Positions 25,999-34,712 of a DNA stretch of 64,000 nucleotides are shown in pieces. Every line of letters starts with the position of its first letter. The first letter of the stretch is position 1. The notes beneath the pieces are model-generated. The model saw only the letters and a list, made by a program, of their open reading frames with translations, had not been told where the DNA came from and ran no database searches. Source of the stretch: an uncultured Spirochaetia bacterium. Lineage in GTDB: Bacteria > Spirochaetota > Spirochaetia > SZUA-6 > Bin103. The position numbers and the translations under genes are program-made. The DNA lies in the NCBI GenBank assembly GCA_958296075.1, contig CATQHW010000001.1, forward strand, positions 1 to 64,000, read 5' to 3'.

Positions 25999-27180
25999 GT
26001 GCGCATCGAGTATCTTGAGCTGCGGAACTACCGCCTTTTCCGCCGCGCCAAGTGGAGCAGACTTCCGCCGTTCACCGTCATCGTGGGCGCCAACGGAGCT
26101 GGCAAGTCGACGCTGTTCGACGCGCTGAGCTTCCTCAAGGAATGCCTGACCGAGAACGTATCGCAGGCAGTGGCGCGGCGCGGCGGCCTGCGCGAGCTGG
26201 TCAGCCGTGGTGAGTCGGGGCCGGTGGGAATCACCGTGAAGTTCCGCGAGAGCGGCGGCCGTCTGGCAACCTATCTGCTGGAGATCGCTGACCGGGCCGG
26301 CCGGCCGATCGTGGGCCGAGAGATCCTGCGCTACACCCGGAGACGGGGGACGGCTGGTCGTCCGTGGCATTTTCTGGATTTCTCCATGGGCCGTGGCACG
26401 GCCATCACGAACGAAGCCGTCTACGGTCAGGAAGGAGCTACGGAGGAACGGGAGGAGCGCGTGCTGGACGACCCTAGCACGTTGGCGATCAAGGGGCTGG
26501 GCCAGTTTCGCGAATTCCCCGTGGTGTCGGAATTCCGCAGCTTGCTGGAGCACTGGCATATCTCCGACTTTCAGATCAGCAACGCCCGGCAGACCAGCGA
26601 CGCTGGACTTTCGGAACATCTGTCGACCAGCGGTGACGACATCGCGCAAGCCGCGGCGTATCTGTATGAACACCACCCCGACCGCTTCCAACGGGTCCTG
26701 GAATTGATGCGCCGCCGGGTTCCCGGAGTTGCCCGCGTAGAGGCCAGATCCACTGAAGACGGCCGGCTCGTGCTGCGCTTCCAGGACGGGAGCTTTCAGG
26801 ACCCGTTCATCGCCCGTTACGTGTCGGACGGGACGATCAAGATGTTCGCCTACCTGATCCTGTTGCATGACCCGAAACCGCACCCCGTACTGGCCGTGGA
26901 GGAGCCGGAGAACCAACTCTATCCACGATTGCTGAGCGAGCTGGTGGAGGAGTTCCGAGACTACGCGCGGCGTGGCGGGCAGGTCTTCGTCTCCACCCAC
27001 TCCCCCGAGTTCATCAATGGCGCCAACCTGGAAGAGATCTACTGGCTGGTCAAGGAGCGTGGATTTGCGACCGTTCAGCGCGCCGCGGATAGCGAGCTGC
27101 TGCACGGTCTGCTGAAGGAGGGCGACGTACCGGGAGCACTGTGGAAGCAAGGTCTGTTCGAAGGGGCGGACCCGCGTTGA
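25999..27180 (+). CDS. AAA ATPase (AAA_21/OLD-like) paired with DUF4276 protein
   Basis: 393 residues from GTG 25999 with GAGGAG upstream. ABC/SMC-like ATPase: Walker A G30-ANGAGKST, Walker B LAVEEPENQLYP near residue 297, and a late FVSTHSPEFINGA switch. No coiled-coil hook is visible; the central part is a lid of about 150 residues. Its stop overlaps the start of a DUF4276 gene, a stable two-gene arrangement seen widely in accessory DNA and resembling anti-phage ATPase-TOPRIM pairs such as PARIS in plan. A defence role is inferred, not shown. The module looks intact inside an otherwise wrecked region. Confidence 0.87.
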   Translation: MRIEYLELRNYRLFRRAKWSRLPPFTVIVGANGAGKSTLFDALSFLKECLTENVSQAVARRGGLRELVSRGESGPVGITVKFRESGGRLATYLLEIADRAGRPIVGREILRYTRRRGTAGRPWHFLDFSMGRGTAITNEAVYGQEGATEEREERVLDDPSTLAIKGLGQFREFPVVSEFRSLLEHWHISDFQISNARQTSDAGLSEHLSTSGDDIAQAAAYLYEHHPDRFQRVLELMRRRVPGVARVEARSTEDGRLVLRFQDGSFQDPFIARYVSDGTIKMFAYLILLHDPKPHPVLAVEEPENQLYPRLLSELVEEFRDYARRGGQVFVSTHSPEFINGANLEEIYWLVKERGFATVQRAADSELLHGLLKEGDVPGALWKQGLFEGADPR

Positions 27181-27797
27181 GTCGCATCGTCTTTCTGCTG
27201 GAAGAGTACTCCATGGCGGCGCTGCTGGAAGGTCTGCTGCCGCGCCTGTACCCCGACTTGGCGTTCCTATGCGTCCCCCATGACGGCAAGAGCGACCTGA
27301 AGAAGAGCATCCCGCGCAAGCTCCGGGCGTGGCGGGAGCCCGGAGTGAGGTTCGTCATCGTCCGTGACAACGATGGCGGCGATTGCCGCAGCCTGAAGAA
27401 CTCCTTGCTCACTCTGTGTCGGAATGGGGGCCGCGAAGACGCCCTGATCCGGATCGCGTGCCAGGAGCTGGAGGCGTGGTATCTGGGTGACCCCGAGGCG
27501 CTCGCCAACGCATACGACCGGGAATCACTCCGCGGACTCGGACGGAAGGCCCGATTTCGCGATCCGGACTCCGTATCGCGGCCTTCCGAAACGATTCGAA
27601 CGTTGGTCCCGGAGTTCCATAAGGTCTCCGGTGCCAGACGCATGGCACGGCACCTCACCCGCGATCGCAACCGATCGCGCAGCTACCGGGCGCTCCTGGC
27701 CGGCATTGAGGCGTTGCTGCCGAATACGAGGGGTGATTGCGGTTGTCGCTCAGCGACGGCACGAACCGGTCGGTCGCCGAGCGGCTACAAGCATTGA
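27177..27797 (+). CDS. DUF4276 family protein (TOPRIM-like effector candidate)
   Basis: About 206 residues from TTG 27177, overlapping the ATPase stop by four bases (TTGA); GTG 27141 in the same frame would overlap more. Family features are clear: LSRIVFLLEEYSM at the start, an acidic RDNDGGDC motif near residue 60-70, then RIACQELEAWYLGDPEALA. These acidic residues suggest a metal-dependent nuclease related to TOPRIM domains. The last 25 residues (after IEALLPNTRG) look like run-on sequence, probably because the natural end was disturbed by the ISAs1 remnant that follows. Confidence 0.8.
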   Translation: MSRIVFLLEEYSMAALLEGLLPRLYPDLAFLCVPHDGKSDLKKSIPRKLRAWREPGVRFVIVRDNDGGDCRSLKNSLLTLCRNGGREDALIRIACQELEAWYLGDPEALANAYDRESLRGLGRKARFRDPDSVSRPSETIRTLVPEFHKVSGARRMARHLTRDRNRSRSYRALLAGIEALLPNTRGDCGCRSATARTGRSPSGYKH

Positions 27798-27829
27798 AGA
27801 TCACCGGCCAACCGATCCGCGCAACCGAG

Positions 27830-28591
27830 TCACCGCCCCGCTGATCGCCCGTGGTCTTTCTGGCGGGTGCGATGCTCGCTGACCTCGTGCCCGGCAAAGC
27901 CGTCCTGCTGTTCGTCGAACAGCAACACCACCTCCTCGTGCAGGGTCCCCTGATTTCCTTTCAGCCCCAACACATAATCCGCTTCCTGGACAACGATCTG
28001 GGCGGCGATGGCACGCTGCGTGCCCAGCGCATCGAGGGTCAGCACCGCACCGCGGAGCTCCAGCAACTCCAGCAGCTTCGGGATCGCGGTGATCTCGTTG
28101 GACTTCTGGTCCACCTTGCGTTGCCCCAACACCAGCCGCTGGCGTGCACTCCACGCTGAGATCATAGGGATCGGCCCCTGCCCGGCGGCGCGGTCGAACG
28201 AACGGCGCATGGTCTTGCCGTCCACCGCCACCACCCCGCGCACCGCTGTCGTGAACCGCTGTCGTGAACCGCTCCACCCAGCCGATGAAACAGCTCTGGA
28301 ACTGCTTGGCGTCCAGCTTGGCGAACACGATCCCCAGTTGGTCATGCGAGGGGACCCGTGTTTGAACGGCAGGAAGCGGCGCAGGAATGCCAGCCGCTGC
28401 CGGCCATAGAGGGCGACCTCCACCCAGCAATCGGCGCCGCTGAGCACCGCGCACAGACACAGCAGCAAGATCTCCTCCAACGGATAGAGCACCTTGGCCT
28501 GTTGGCGCGGGTCGTCCAGGCCGGCGAAGCTGTCCAAGAACTCGATGGTGTGCTCGGAATCTGCGGAATCTGCGGATTGAACTGCGCTCAT
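27830..28591 (-). pseudogene. ISAs1-family transposase, truncated and frameshifted
   Basis: ATG 28591 opens a typical ISAs1/H-repeat transposase (EFLDSFAGLDDPRQQAKVLYP, EILLLCLCAVLSGAD). Near 28330 the frame changes: the conserved SHDQLGIVFAKLDAKQFQSCF block lies in another frame. The first frame resumes with the catalytic region VVAVDGKTMRRSFD and EADYVLGLKGNQGTLH. A 13-14-base tandem duplication (CGCTGTCGTGAAC twice, 28241-28268) accounts for one slip. The C-terminal third, with the last catalytic residue, is gone. Inactive. Confidence 0.82.
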
Positions 28592-28688
28592 CTGCTTGCC
28601 TCTCCCAGAGCCATGCTATTGCTCTATAAGAGAATACCAATCAGATCACGCTTGTCATCCCCCCAAAAAAATTCAGTCGATTGCCCTG

Positions 28689-28765
28689 TTGCACGCTGAC
28701 GGCTACCGCTCGGTCCGATTCCCGGAACAAGCCCACAGTTAGCGACGCCGGCGGATTCCGGCCGC
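28689..28765 (-). repeat. 77-bp repeat (mate 22837-22907)
   Basis: Same orientation as the copy upstream of the protease gene. Here it directly abuts the caspase-like coding fragment and replaces its remainder. Confidence 0.75.
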
Positions 28766-28769
28766 CAAA

Positions 28770-28934
28770 TCGCCCGTCCGCGTTCCTGTTGCCGATGATG
28801 ACCGCCACCCCGTCCGGGTTGCGCACCTCGGCATGGGCAGTGGTGGCCAACCCCCATGCGGCCCACAACACCACGCCTCCTGCCACCAGCTTCAGGCCCC
28901 TACTTCGGCCTACGCTGGAAAGTCTCATCTTCAC
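28770..28934 (-). pseudogene. N-terminal fragment of a secreted caspase-like (peptidase C14) protein
   Basis: GTG 28934, with GAGGAGG about nine bases upstream, opens a signal peptide (MKMRLSSVGRSRG, then LKLVAGGVVLWAAWG, cleavage after TTAHA), followed by VRNPDGVAVIIGNRN. The DGVAVIIGN strand is the usual first strand of bacterial caspase-fold proteins. After about 50 codons it runs into the 77-bp repeat, so the catalytic His and Cys are lost. Caspase-fold plus formylglycine-enzyme-like architectures are known among DGR target proteins, so this could be the 5' end of the original variable protein; that link is inference. Confidence 0.55.
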
Positions 28935-28959
28935 GGCGAAATGCCTCCTCGCGGAATCT

Positions 28960-29892
28960 TCATGGTACACGGGCGCGCCAGCAGCGTCGCGCCGGTCGGG
29001 ACGCCGCCGGCGTGGAAGGATTCGTCGCCGGATCGGGGCCGGTCGGAAGCGTGCCGAGCACCTCGTCCAGGTCCGGCGGCTCGGCGCGATCCTTGAACGG
29101 GGCCAGGCGCTCGTAGATCTCCGCAGCCGCGGCGTGGAAGCCGCCGGGCAGGCCGGACTCCGCGAAGGTCGCGGAAATCTCGCGCATCTCACCCTCGAAC
29201 CGCCACGCCTTGAGGGCGCTTTCGGCAGCGCGCCGGTGCGCGGTCCGCGTCAGGCCCTCCCCCCACTGCCGTTCCAGCGCGTCCCGCACCCCCTCGCGCT
29301 CGGCCAGCGCCAGGATCGCCGCCAACAGGGCCGAGGTCCCTTTGGTGTTGGCCGCGTAGCACATCTTCAGCGCGGAAGCCGCGCCGGTGCGGTCCGAGAG
29401 CACCACCGCGCGCAGCGCTTCCGGCGGGAAGCAGGCGGCCACCCGGCCGGCGGCCGCGCCCGACAGATAGAGCGACGTGCGCGGCGGTCCTCCGGCCGGC
29501 CGGCCGCCGGCAGGGGGACCGCCGACGATGCCGCCGTCGACGCAGGTCGCGCCGGCGCCGGCGCCGGCGATCGTCGTCTCGACGGCGCGCGTACGGCGCG
29601 GCGAGATGGCGTTGCATTCGGCGTAGATGCCGGCGAACCCGACGGCGGCCACCTGCTCGGCCACCTCGGACGCCGCGTGCGGGGGACAGATCGACAGGAT
29701 CACCTCCGCCTGCGCGGCGAGCGCCTCCAGCGAACCGGCGTCTTCCAGCCCGGCCGCCGCCGCGCGTCGCCGCGACGCCGCCGACCGGTCCGCCGACGCC
29801 CACAGGACCCGATGCCCGGCTTCCGCCAGGACCCGGCCCACCGCCGAGCCCATCTGACCCGGATGCAGCAGGCCGATTCGCGTTTGTTCCAT
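28960..29892 (-). CDS. NAD(P)-binding dehydrogenase with DUF1932 C-terminal domain
   Basis: About 310 residues from ATG 29892 (the frame is open far upstream but only as the antisense of the next gene). N-terminal Rossmann fold GLLHPGQMGSAVGRVLAEAG of the 6-phosphogluconate/hydroxyisobutyrate dehydrogenase group, then the DUF1932 helical domain with ALKMCYAANTKGTSALLAAI, which carries the conserved catalytic lysine. The last 25 residues (after DEVLGTLPTGP) are translated from a stray piece of the PD-(D/E)XK gene, so the natural C-terminus has been replaced. Substrate unknown. Confidence 0.82.
   Translation of the reverse strand: MEQTRIGLLHPGQMGSAVGRVLAEAGHRVLWASADRSAASRRRAAAAGLEDAGSLEALAAQAEVILSICPPHAASEVAEQVAAVGFAGIYAECNAISPRRTRAVETTIAGAGAGATCVDGGIVGGPPAGGRPAGGPPRTSLYLSGAAAGRVAACFPPEALRAVVLSDRTGAASALKMCYAANTKGTSALLAAILALAEREGVRDALERQWGEGLTRTAHRRAAESALKAWRFEGEMREISATFAESGLPGGFHAAAAEIYERLAPFKDRAEPPDLDEVLGTLPTGPDPATNPSTPAASRPARRCWRARVP
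28979..29042 (-). repeat. 64-bp copy of the 5' part of the PD-(D/E)XK gene (mate 24267-24330)
   Basis: Nearly identical to codons for SGDESFHVGGVSIGATLL in the chimeric gene at 24377. Same orientation. Marks the right border of the rearranged DGR region and has been captured as the tail of the DUF1932 dehydrogenase frame. Confidence 0.8.
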
Positions 29893-29972
29893 GACCCGCA
29901 TCCTACCCTGTCGGGCGCGCCGGCCGAGCCCTGCCGTACGGTCCGGCGCCGCAGGATGGCCGGCGAAGCGCG

Positions 29973-30000
29973 TTGCCCGGCCCGCCGCAGTTGGTATACT
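29973..30000 (+). promoter_or_regulatory. possible promoter immediately before ABC transporter gene
   Basis: TTGCCC at 29973-29978, 16-base spacer, TATACT at 29995-30000. Transcription would begin around 30007, exactly at the best start codon (TTG) of the next gene, suggesting a leaderless message if the promoter is real. Confidence 0.35.
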
Positions 30001-30006
30001 GTCGGC

Positions 30007-31818
30007 TTGGCGAGCCTGTTCCGCCGGTTCTTCCGCTACCTGCGCCCGTACCGCTCCCTCATGGCGGCGGCGTACGCGACGATGCTCGCGCACACCGCCG
30101 CGCTCGTCATCATCCCGGTGTTCGTCCGCTGGATCGTCGACCGCGGCATCATCGCCGGCGACCGCACCGTGCTGATCCATTCGGTGATCGCTCTGGCGGC
30201 GCTGGCCGCCGCTCGGGCGCTGTTCGGCTTTCTGCACGGTCGTCTGGCGGAAGTCGCCGCGCAGCGGCTCGCCTACGACCTGCGCAATGAGTTGTTCCTG
30301 CGGCTCGGCGTGGTGGAGATCGCCTTCATCGAACGGATGGAGACCGGCCAGATCCTGCAGCGCGCGATCCAGGACGTGGAGCGCATCCGATTCGTGGTCA
30401 GCAAGGCGCTGCTGCGCGTCATGGACGCGGTGCTGCTGTTTGCCGGGACGCTGGCGTTCATGCTGGCGATGAACCCGGTGCTGGGCGCCGCGTCGCTGAT
30501 CCCCGTCCCCTTTCTGGCGGTGCAGGCGTTCATCTTCGGCCGGCGGCAGCGGCCGCTGGCGACCCGGCTGCAGGAGCAGCTCGGCGTGATGACGTCGGCG
30601 TTGGAGCAGAACCTGCAGGGCGCGCGCCTGGTCAAGGCGTTCGCGCAGGAGCAGCGCGAGACGGTCCGCTTCCAGCGGCAGGTCGATCGCTGGTTCGTGA
30701 TCTCGGCGCTCAACACGAAGCTGAAGGCGATCCATACGCCGCTGTTGTCGCTGATCGCCAACCTCGGTCTGGTGGTGGTGGTCGGCATCGGCGGGCTGAT
30801 GGTCGTGCGCGGCGAGAGCCTGGGCCTGCTGGTGGCGTTCACCACCTACCTCACGCAGCTCTTCGCGCCGGTGCGCCGGGTCGGAGCGATGCTGCCGATG
30901 ACCGTACAGGGGCTGGCGTCGGCCGAGCGGGTCGCGGAGATCCTGGACGCCCCGGCCGCCATCCCGGACGCGCCGGGCGCACGGCCGTTGCCGCGCGGTC
31001 GTGGCGAAGTCCGGTTCCGGGACGTGAGCTTCGCGTTCGGCGGGGAGGGCCAGCCCGAGGCGCTCACCGACATCGACCTGACGATCACCGCCGGCAGCCG
31101 GCTGGCGGTGATCGGCGCCACCGGATCGGGCAAGACGACCCTGATCTCGCTCCTGTTGCGCCTGCATGACCCAACCCGCGGCGCGATCGAGATCGACGGC
31201 ATCGACCTGCGCGGCGTCACCCTGGCGTCGCTGCGCTCGCAGATCGGGGTCGTCCTGCAGGACACGGTGCTGTTCGCCGCCACCATCGGCGAGAACATCG
31301 CCTTCGGCCGTCCGGGCGCCGCGATGGCAGAGATACAGGCGGCGGCGGAGGCTGCCCAGATACGCAGGTTCATCGAGGGATTGCCGCGCGGCTACGACAC
31401 GCCGGTCGGCGAACGCGGCGTCACGCTTTCCGGCGGACAGAAGCAGCGCATCGCCATCGCCCGCGCGCTGCTGACCGATCCGCGCATCCTGATCCTGGAC
31501 GACGCCACCTCCAGCGTCGACGCGCGCACCGAGGGCCGGATCCTGTCGGCCCTGCGCCATTCCGCCGGCCGGCGCACCTCGATCGTGATCGCGCAACGCG
31601 CCAGCACCTGCAGGGACGCGGATGCGGTGGTGGTGCTGGAGGAGGGCCGCATCGCCGGCTACGGCACCCACCAGGAGCTGCTTTCGGGCTCGAAGCTCTA
31701 TGCCGCCGTCTTCGCTTCCGCCGGGACCGGGGCGCCCTCGCCTGCCGCCGCCGGGGGCGACGGCGACGGCCATCTGACGCCGGCGGCAGCTCACGCCGTG
31801 CGGACGAGTCGCCGATGA
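30007..31818 (+). CDS. ABC transporter half-unit, membrane domain fused to ATPase (MdlA/LmrA-like)
   Basis: About 603 residues if begun at TTG 30007 (ASLFRRFFRYLRPYRSL); the frame is open upstream, so the start is uncertain and ATG 29956 is an alternative. Six membrane segments in the first 310 residues are followed by a nucleotide-binding domain: Walker A GATGSGKTTL, Q-loop VVLQDTVLF, signature LSGGQKQR, Walker B ILILDDATSSVD. The H-loop histidine is replaced: the usual AHR is AQR in IVIAQRAST, so this half may have a weakened catalytic site. It overlaps the next gene (ATGA) and the two should form a heterodimeric exporter. Confidence 0.9.
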   Translation: MASLFRRFFRYLRPYRSLMAAAYATMLAHTAALVIIPVFVRWIVDRGIIAGDRTVLIHSVIALAALAAARALFGFLHGRLAEVAAQRLAYDLRNELFLRLGVVEIAFIERMETGQILQRAIQDVERIRFVVSKALLRVMDAVLLFAGTLAFMLAMNPVLGAASLIPVPFLAVQAFIFGRRQRPLATRLQEQLGVMTSALEQNLQGARLVKAFAQEQRETVRFQRQVDRWFVISALNTKLKAIHTPLLSLIANLGLVVVVGIGGLMVVRGESLGLLVAFTTYLTQLFAPVRRVGAMLPMTVQGLASAERVAEILDAPAAIPDAPGARPLPRGRGEVRFRDVSFAFGGEGQPEALTDIDLTITAGSRLAVIGATGSGKTTLISLLLRLHDPTRGAIEIDGIDLRGVTLASLRSQIGVVLQDTVLFAATIGENIAFGRPGAAMAEIQAAAEAAQIRRFIEGLPRGYDTPVGERGVTLSGGQKQRIAIARALLTDPRILILDDATSSVDARTEGRILSALRHSAGRRTSIVIAQRASTCRDADAVVVLEEGRIAGYGTHQELLSGSKLYAAVFASAGTGAPSPAAAGGDGDGHLTPAAAHAVRTSRR

Positions 31819-33671
31819 GCATCTTTTCGACCGGTTCGGGGCTCGGCGGGCCGCAGTCGCTGCTGCGGTCGCACGCCACCGGCGGCCAGGGCCGCGCGAT
31901 CGATCCGCACGTCATCCGCCGCCTGACGGTCTACCTGCGTCCGTATCGCCGGCACATGGCCGCCGCCTCGCTGGCCATGCTGGTGGTCACCGCGCTGAGC
32001 TTGGCCGCGCCGTGGCTGATCCGACTGGCCATCGACGACGCCATCGCCGGCGGCGACCTGCCCCGCCTGGCGCTGATCAGCGGCCTGCTGGTCCTGACGT
32101 TCCTGGGCACCTACGCCGCGCACGCGCTGCAGACCTACCTGCTGTCATGGGTCGGCCAGCGGATGCTCGCCACGATGCGTTCGCAGCTCTTCCGCCACCT
32201 GCAACGGCTGTCGCTGCGCTATCACACCGAGCACCCGGTCGGCGTGACGATTTCCCGGGTGATCAACGACGTCGCCACCATCAACGAGGTGCTGTCCCAA
32301 GGGCTGGTGCAGATCATCGGCGACTCCCTGGTCCTGATCGGCATCATCGCGGCCATGCTGGTCATGCACACCGAGCTGGCGCTGACGACATTCGCGGTGG
32401 TGCCGGTGATGGTGGTCGCCACGCTGATCTTCTCCCGTCTGGCGCGCCGAGCCTTTCGCGCCACGCGGACGGCGGTCGCCTCGATGGTCGGCAACCTCGC
32501 CGAGGCGATCGGCGGGATGCGGGTGATCCGGGCATTCGCGCAGATGCCGGCGGCGGCCGAGCGGTTCGATCTCCGCAACCGGGAGAGCCGGGAGGCGCAG
32601 GTCCGGGCGCTCTCCCTGTCGCTCGCCTTCACGCCGGTCGTGGAGTTCCTGGGCCTGCTGGCGACGGCGGCGGTGCTGCTCTTCGGCGGCCTCGCCTACG
32701 GCGAGGACGGGGTCTCGCTCGGCGTGATGGTCGCGTTCCTGGCGTTCGTAAGCCGCTTCTTCCAGCCGATCCAGGAGCTCAGCCAGCTCTATGCCTCCAT
32801 GCAGTCGGCGATGGCCGGAGGCGAGAAGGTGCTGGAGCTGCTCGACACGGAGCCGAGCATCGTCGACGCCCCCGACGCCCCGCCGATGCGCCGCATCGAA
32901 GGCCGCATCGAGCTGCGCGGCGTCTCCTTCGCCTACGAGCCCGACCAGCCGGTGCTACGGGACGTCGACCTCACCATCGAGGCGGGACAGACGGTGGCGC
33001 TGATCGGCGAGACCGGCGCCGGCAAGACGACCATCGCCAACCTGATCTCCCGGTTCTACGACGTCACCGGCGGGCAGGTGCTGATCGACGGCGTCGACGT
33101 CCGATCGGTGCAGCAGCGTACGCTGCGCGCGCAGACCGCGCTGGTCTCGCAGGACCCGTTCCTGTTTCCGGGTTCGATCGCCGACAACGTCCGCTTCGGG
33201 GCGCCGGCGGCCTCGGACGAGGCGGTCATCGAAGCCGCGCAGGCGGTCGGCCTGCACCGGTTCGTCGCACGGTTGCCGGAGGGCTACGACACCCAGATCC
33301 TGGAGTTCGGCACCAACATATCGGTGGGTCAACGCCAGCTCATCGCCATCGCCCGCGCGCTGCTGCCCGACCCTCGGCTGATCGTCCTGGACGAGGCGAC
33401 CTCCAGCGTCGACGTGGTGACCGAGTCGGTGATCCAGGCCGCGTTGCGGCGGCTCCTGCGGGGACGCACGGCGATCGTCATAGCCCACCGGCTGAGCACG
33501 GTGCGCGCCGCCGACTGCCTGTTCGTGATCAGAGACCACGGCATCGTCGAGCGCGGCGCGCACGACGAGCTGCTGGCGCTCGACGGCGTGTACGCCGACC
33601 TCTACCGGCGCCAGACCGGACCCGACCGGCTTGGACTCGACCAGATTGGACCCGGGCTGGCGGCCGGCTGA
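31815..33671 (+). CDS. ABC transporter half-unit, membrane domain fused to ATPase (MdlB/LmrA-like)
   Basis: 618 residues from ATG 31815 inside the stop of its partner. Six membrane segments, then Walker A GETGAGKTTI, Q-loop LVSQDPFLF, Walker B LIVLDEATSSVD and a complete H-loop IVIAHRLST. The signature motif is altered: ISVGQRQL in place of LSGGQ. Altered signature here and altered H-loop in the partner are what one expects of a heterodimer with one degenerate and one full ATP site. Role: export of lipids, drugs or peptides; substrate unknown. Confidence 0.92.
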   Translation: MSIFSTGSGLGGPQSLLRSHATGGQGRAIDPHVIRRLTVYLRPYRRHMAAASLAMLVVTALSLAAPWLIRLAIDDAIAGGDLPRLALISGLLVLTFLGTYAAHALQTYLLSWVGQRMLATMRSQLFRHLQRLSLRYHTEHPVGVTISRVINDVATINEVLSQGLVQIIGDSLVLIGIIAAMLVMHTELALTTFAVVPVMVVATLIFSRLARRAFRATRTAVASMVGNLAEAIGGMRVIRAFAQMPAAAERFDLRNRESREAQVRALSLSLAFTPVVEFLGLLATAAVLLFGGLAYGEDGVSLGVMVAFLAFVSRFFQPIQELSQLYASMQSAMAGGEKVLELLDTEPSIVDAPDAPPMRRIEGRIELRGVSFAYEPDQPVLRDVDLTIEAGQTVALIGETGAGKTTIANLISRFYDVTGGQVLIDGVDVRSVQQRTLRAQTALVSQDPFLFPGSIADNVRFGAPAASDEAVIEAAQAVGLHRFVARLPEGYDTQILEFGTNISVGQRQLIAIARALLPDPRLIVLDEATSSVDVVTESVIQAALRRLLRGRTAIVIAHRLSTVRAADCLFVIRDHGIVERGAHDELLALDGVYADLYRRQTGPDRLGLDQIGPGLAAG

Positions 33672-33683
33672 ACCCTCCGCCGG

Positions 33684-33896
33684 CTACCCGTGCCGGGCCT
33701 TGGCCCCGAACACGGCGCCGATCACGAACAGCAGCACGCCGCCCAGCAGCACCGCGCCGACCGGGATGGCGATCGCCGCCAGGCTCACCCGCGAGTAGGA
33801 CAGCGCCCAGGCCAGATACGCCAGGGCGACGCCGGCCGCCACCATCACGCCGCCGACCCGCATCAGGATCAGCGGCACGCGGGGAGCGGCGTTCAC
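33684..33896 (-). CDS. small two-helix membrane protein
   Basis: 70 residues from GTG 33896, which overlaps the apt stop (GTGA). Two hydrophobic segments (VGGVMVAAGVALAYLAWAL; IAIPVGAVLLGGVLLFVIGAV) joined by a short polar loop, with a basic C-terminus (GAKARHG). No family recognised. Translational coupling to apt and the proper membrane-protein composition support it as a real gene. It converges on the ABC transporter gene end, 12 bases away. Confidence 0.6.
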   Translation of the reverse strand: MNAAPRVPLILMRVGGVMVAAGVALAYLAWALSYSRVSLAAIAIPVGAVLLGGVLLFVIGAVFGAKARHG

Positions 33897-34447
33897 GCCG
33901 GCAGCGCCAGCAGGCTGCGGCTGGCCACCGGCAACCGTTGCGCGCCGTCCAGTCCGTCCAGCTCGATCAGAAACGCCGCGCCCGCCACGCCGGCGCCGGC
34001 GCGCTGGATCAGCCGGCAGGCCGCCGCGGCGGTGCCGCCGGTGGCCAGCACGTCGTCGACCAGCAGGACGCGCTGCCCCGGACCGCACGCGTCGGCGTGC
34101 ATCTCCAGCGCGTCGGTGCCGTACTCGAGGTCGTAGTCCTGACGCAGCGTCGCGCGCGGCAGCTTGTTCGGCTTGCGGACCGGGATCAGGCCCACGCCGA
34201 GCTCGCGCGCCACCAGCGGACCGAGCATGAAGCCGCGCGCCTCCACGCAGGCGACCGCGTCGATGCGTTCGCCGCCGGCGTCGGCCGCGAACGCGGCGGC
34301 CATCCAGGAGGCGATGCGCAGCGGCAGGCCGATCTGGCCGAAGACCGGCGTGATGTCCCGGAACGTGATGCCCGGCCGCGGAAAATCCGCCACGTCCCGG
34401 ATCACCGCGCGCACCGCCTGCGGCAGGGCCATATCATCGTGTATCAT
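33893..34447 (-). CDS. apt: adenine phosphoribosyltransferase
   Basis: 184 residues from ATG 34447 (ATG 34432 also possible). Converts adenine and PRPP to AMP in purine salvage, cytoplasmic. The hallmarks are DFPRPGITFRDITPVF near the N-terminus, ACVEARGFMLGPLVA, the KPNKLPR loop and the PRPP-binding VLLVDDVLATGGTA near residue 127. Length matches the family (170-185). Downstream and coupled is a small membrane protein. Confidence 0.95.
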   Translation of the reverse strand: MIHDDMALPQAVRAVIRDVADFPRPGITFRDITPVFGQIGLPLRIASWMAAAFAADAGGERIDAVACVEARGFMLGPLVARELGVGLIPVRKPNKLPRATLRQDYDLEYGTDALEMHADACGPGQRVLLVDDVLATGGTAAAACRLIQRAGAGVAGAAFLIELDGLDGAQRLPVASRSLLALPA

Positions 34448-34712
34448 TCAGTCTACTCAACCCGGAGCGAGGCCGGCGGCGCCATTGCCCGACCTCGACG
34501 CCGCGTGCCGGCACGGCGCAAGCATGGCATGAAAACCGCCGCATGTCCCCGCCGGACGGCTCGTTCGCTGTTCCTCCTACCCTGCAGATCACCGGCGCCC
34601 CCGCCGACATCGAGGCCGATCCGGCGGGCGGCCTGCGGCGTTCGCTGTTACGCTCGACCGAGCCTGACCCTGGAAGAAACGGGCTCAGCGAGAAACCGAG
34701 GCGGTTTGAGGT

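Noticed and set aside
28681..30006. 5' extension of the ABC exporter frame making a 1045-residue protein
   Set aside because: The extension reads through repeats and antisense of the DUF1932 gene and has no family similarity; the exporter starts near 30007.
29893..31794. 5' extension of the DUF1932 gene on the minus strand (944 residues)
   Set aside because: It is antisense to the ABC exporter; the Rossmann start at ATG 29892 is unambiguous.
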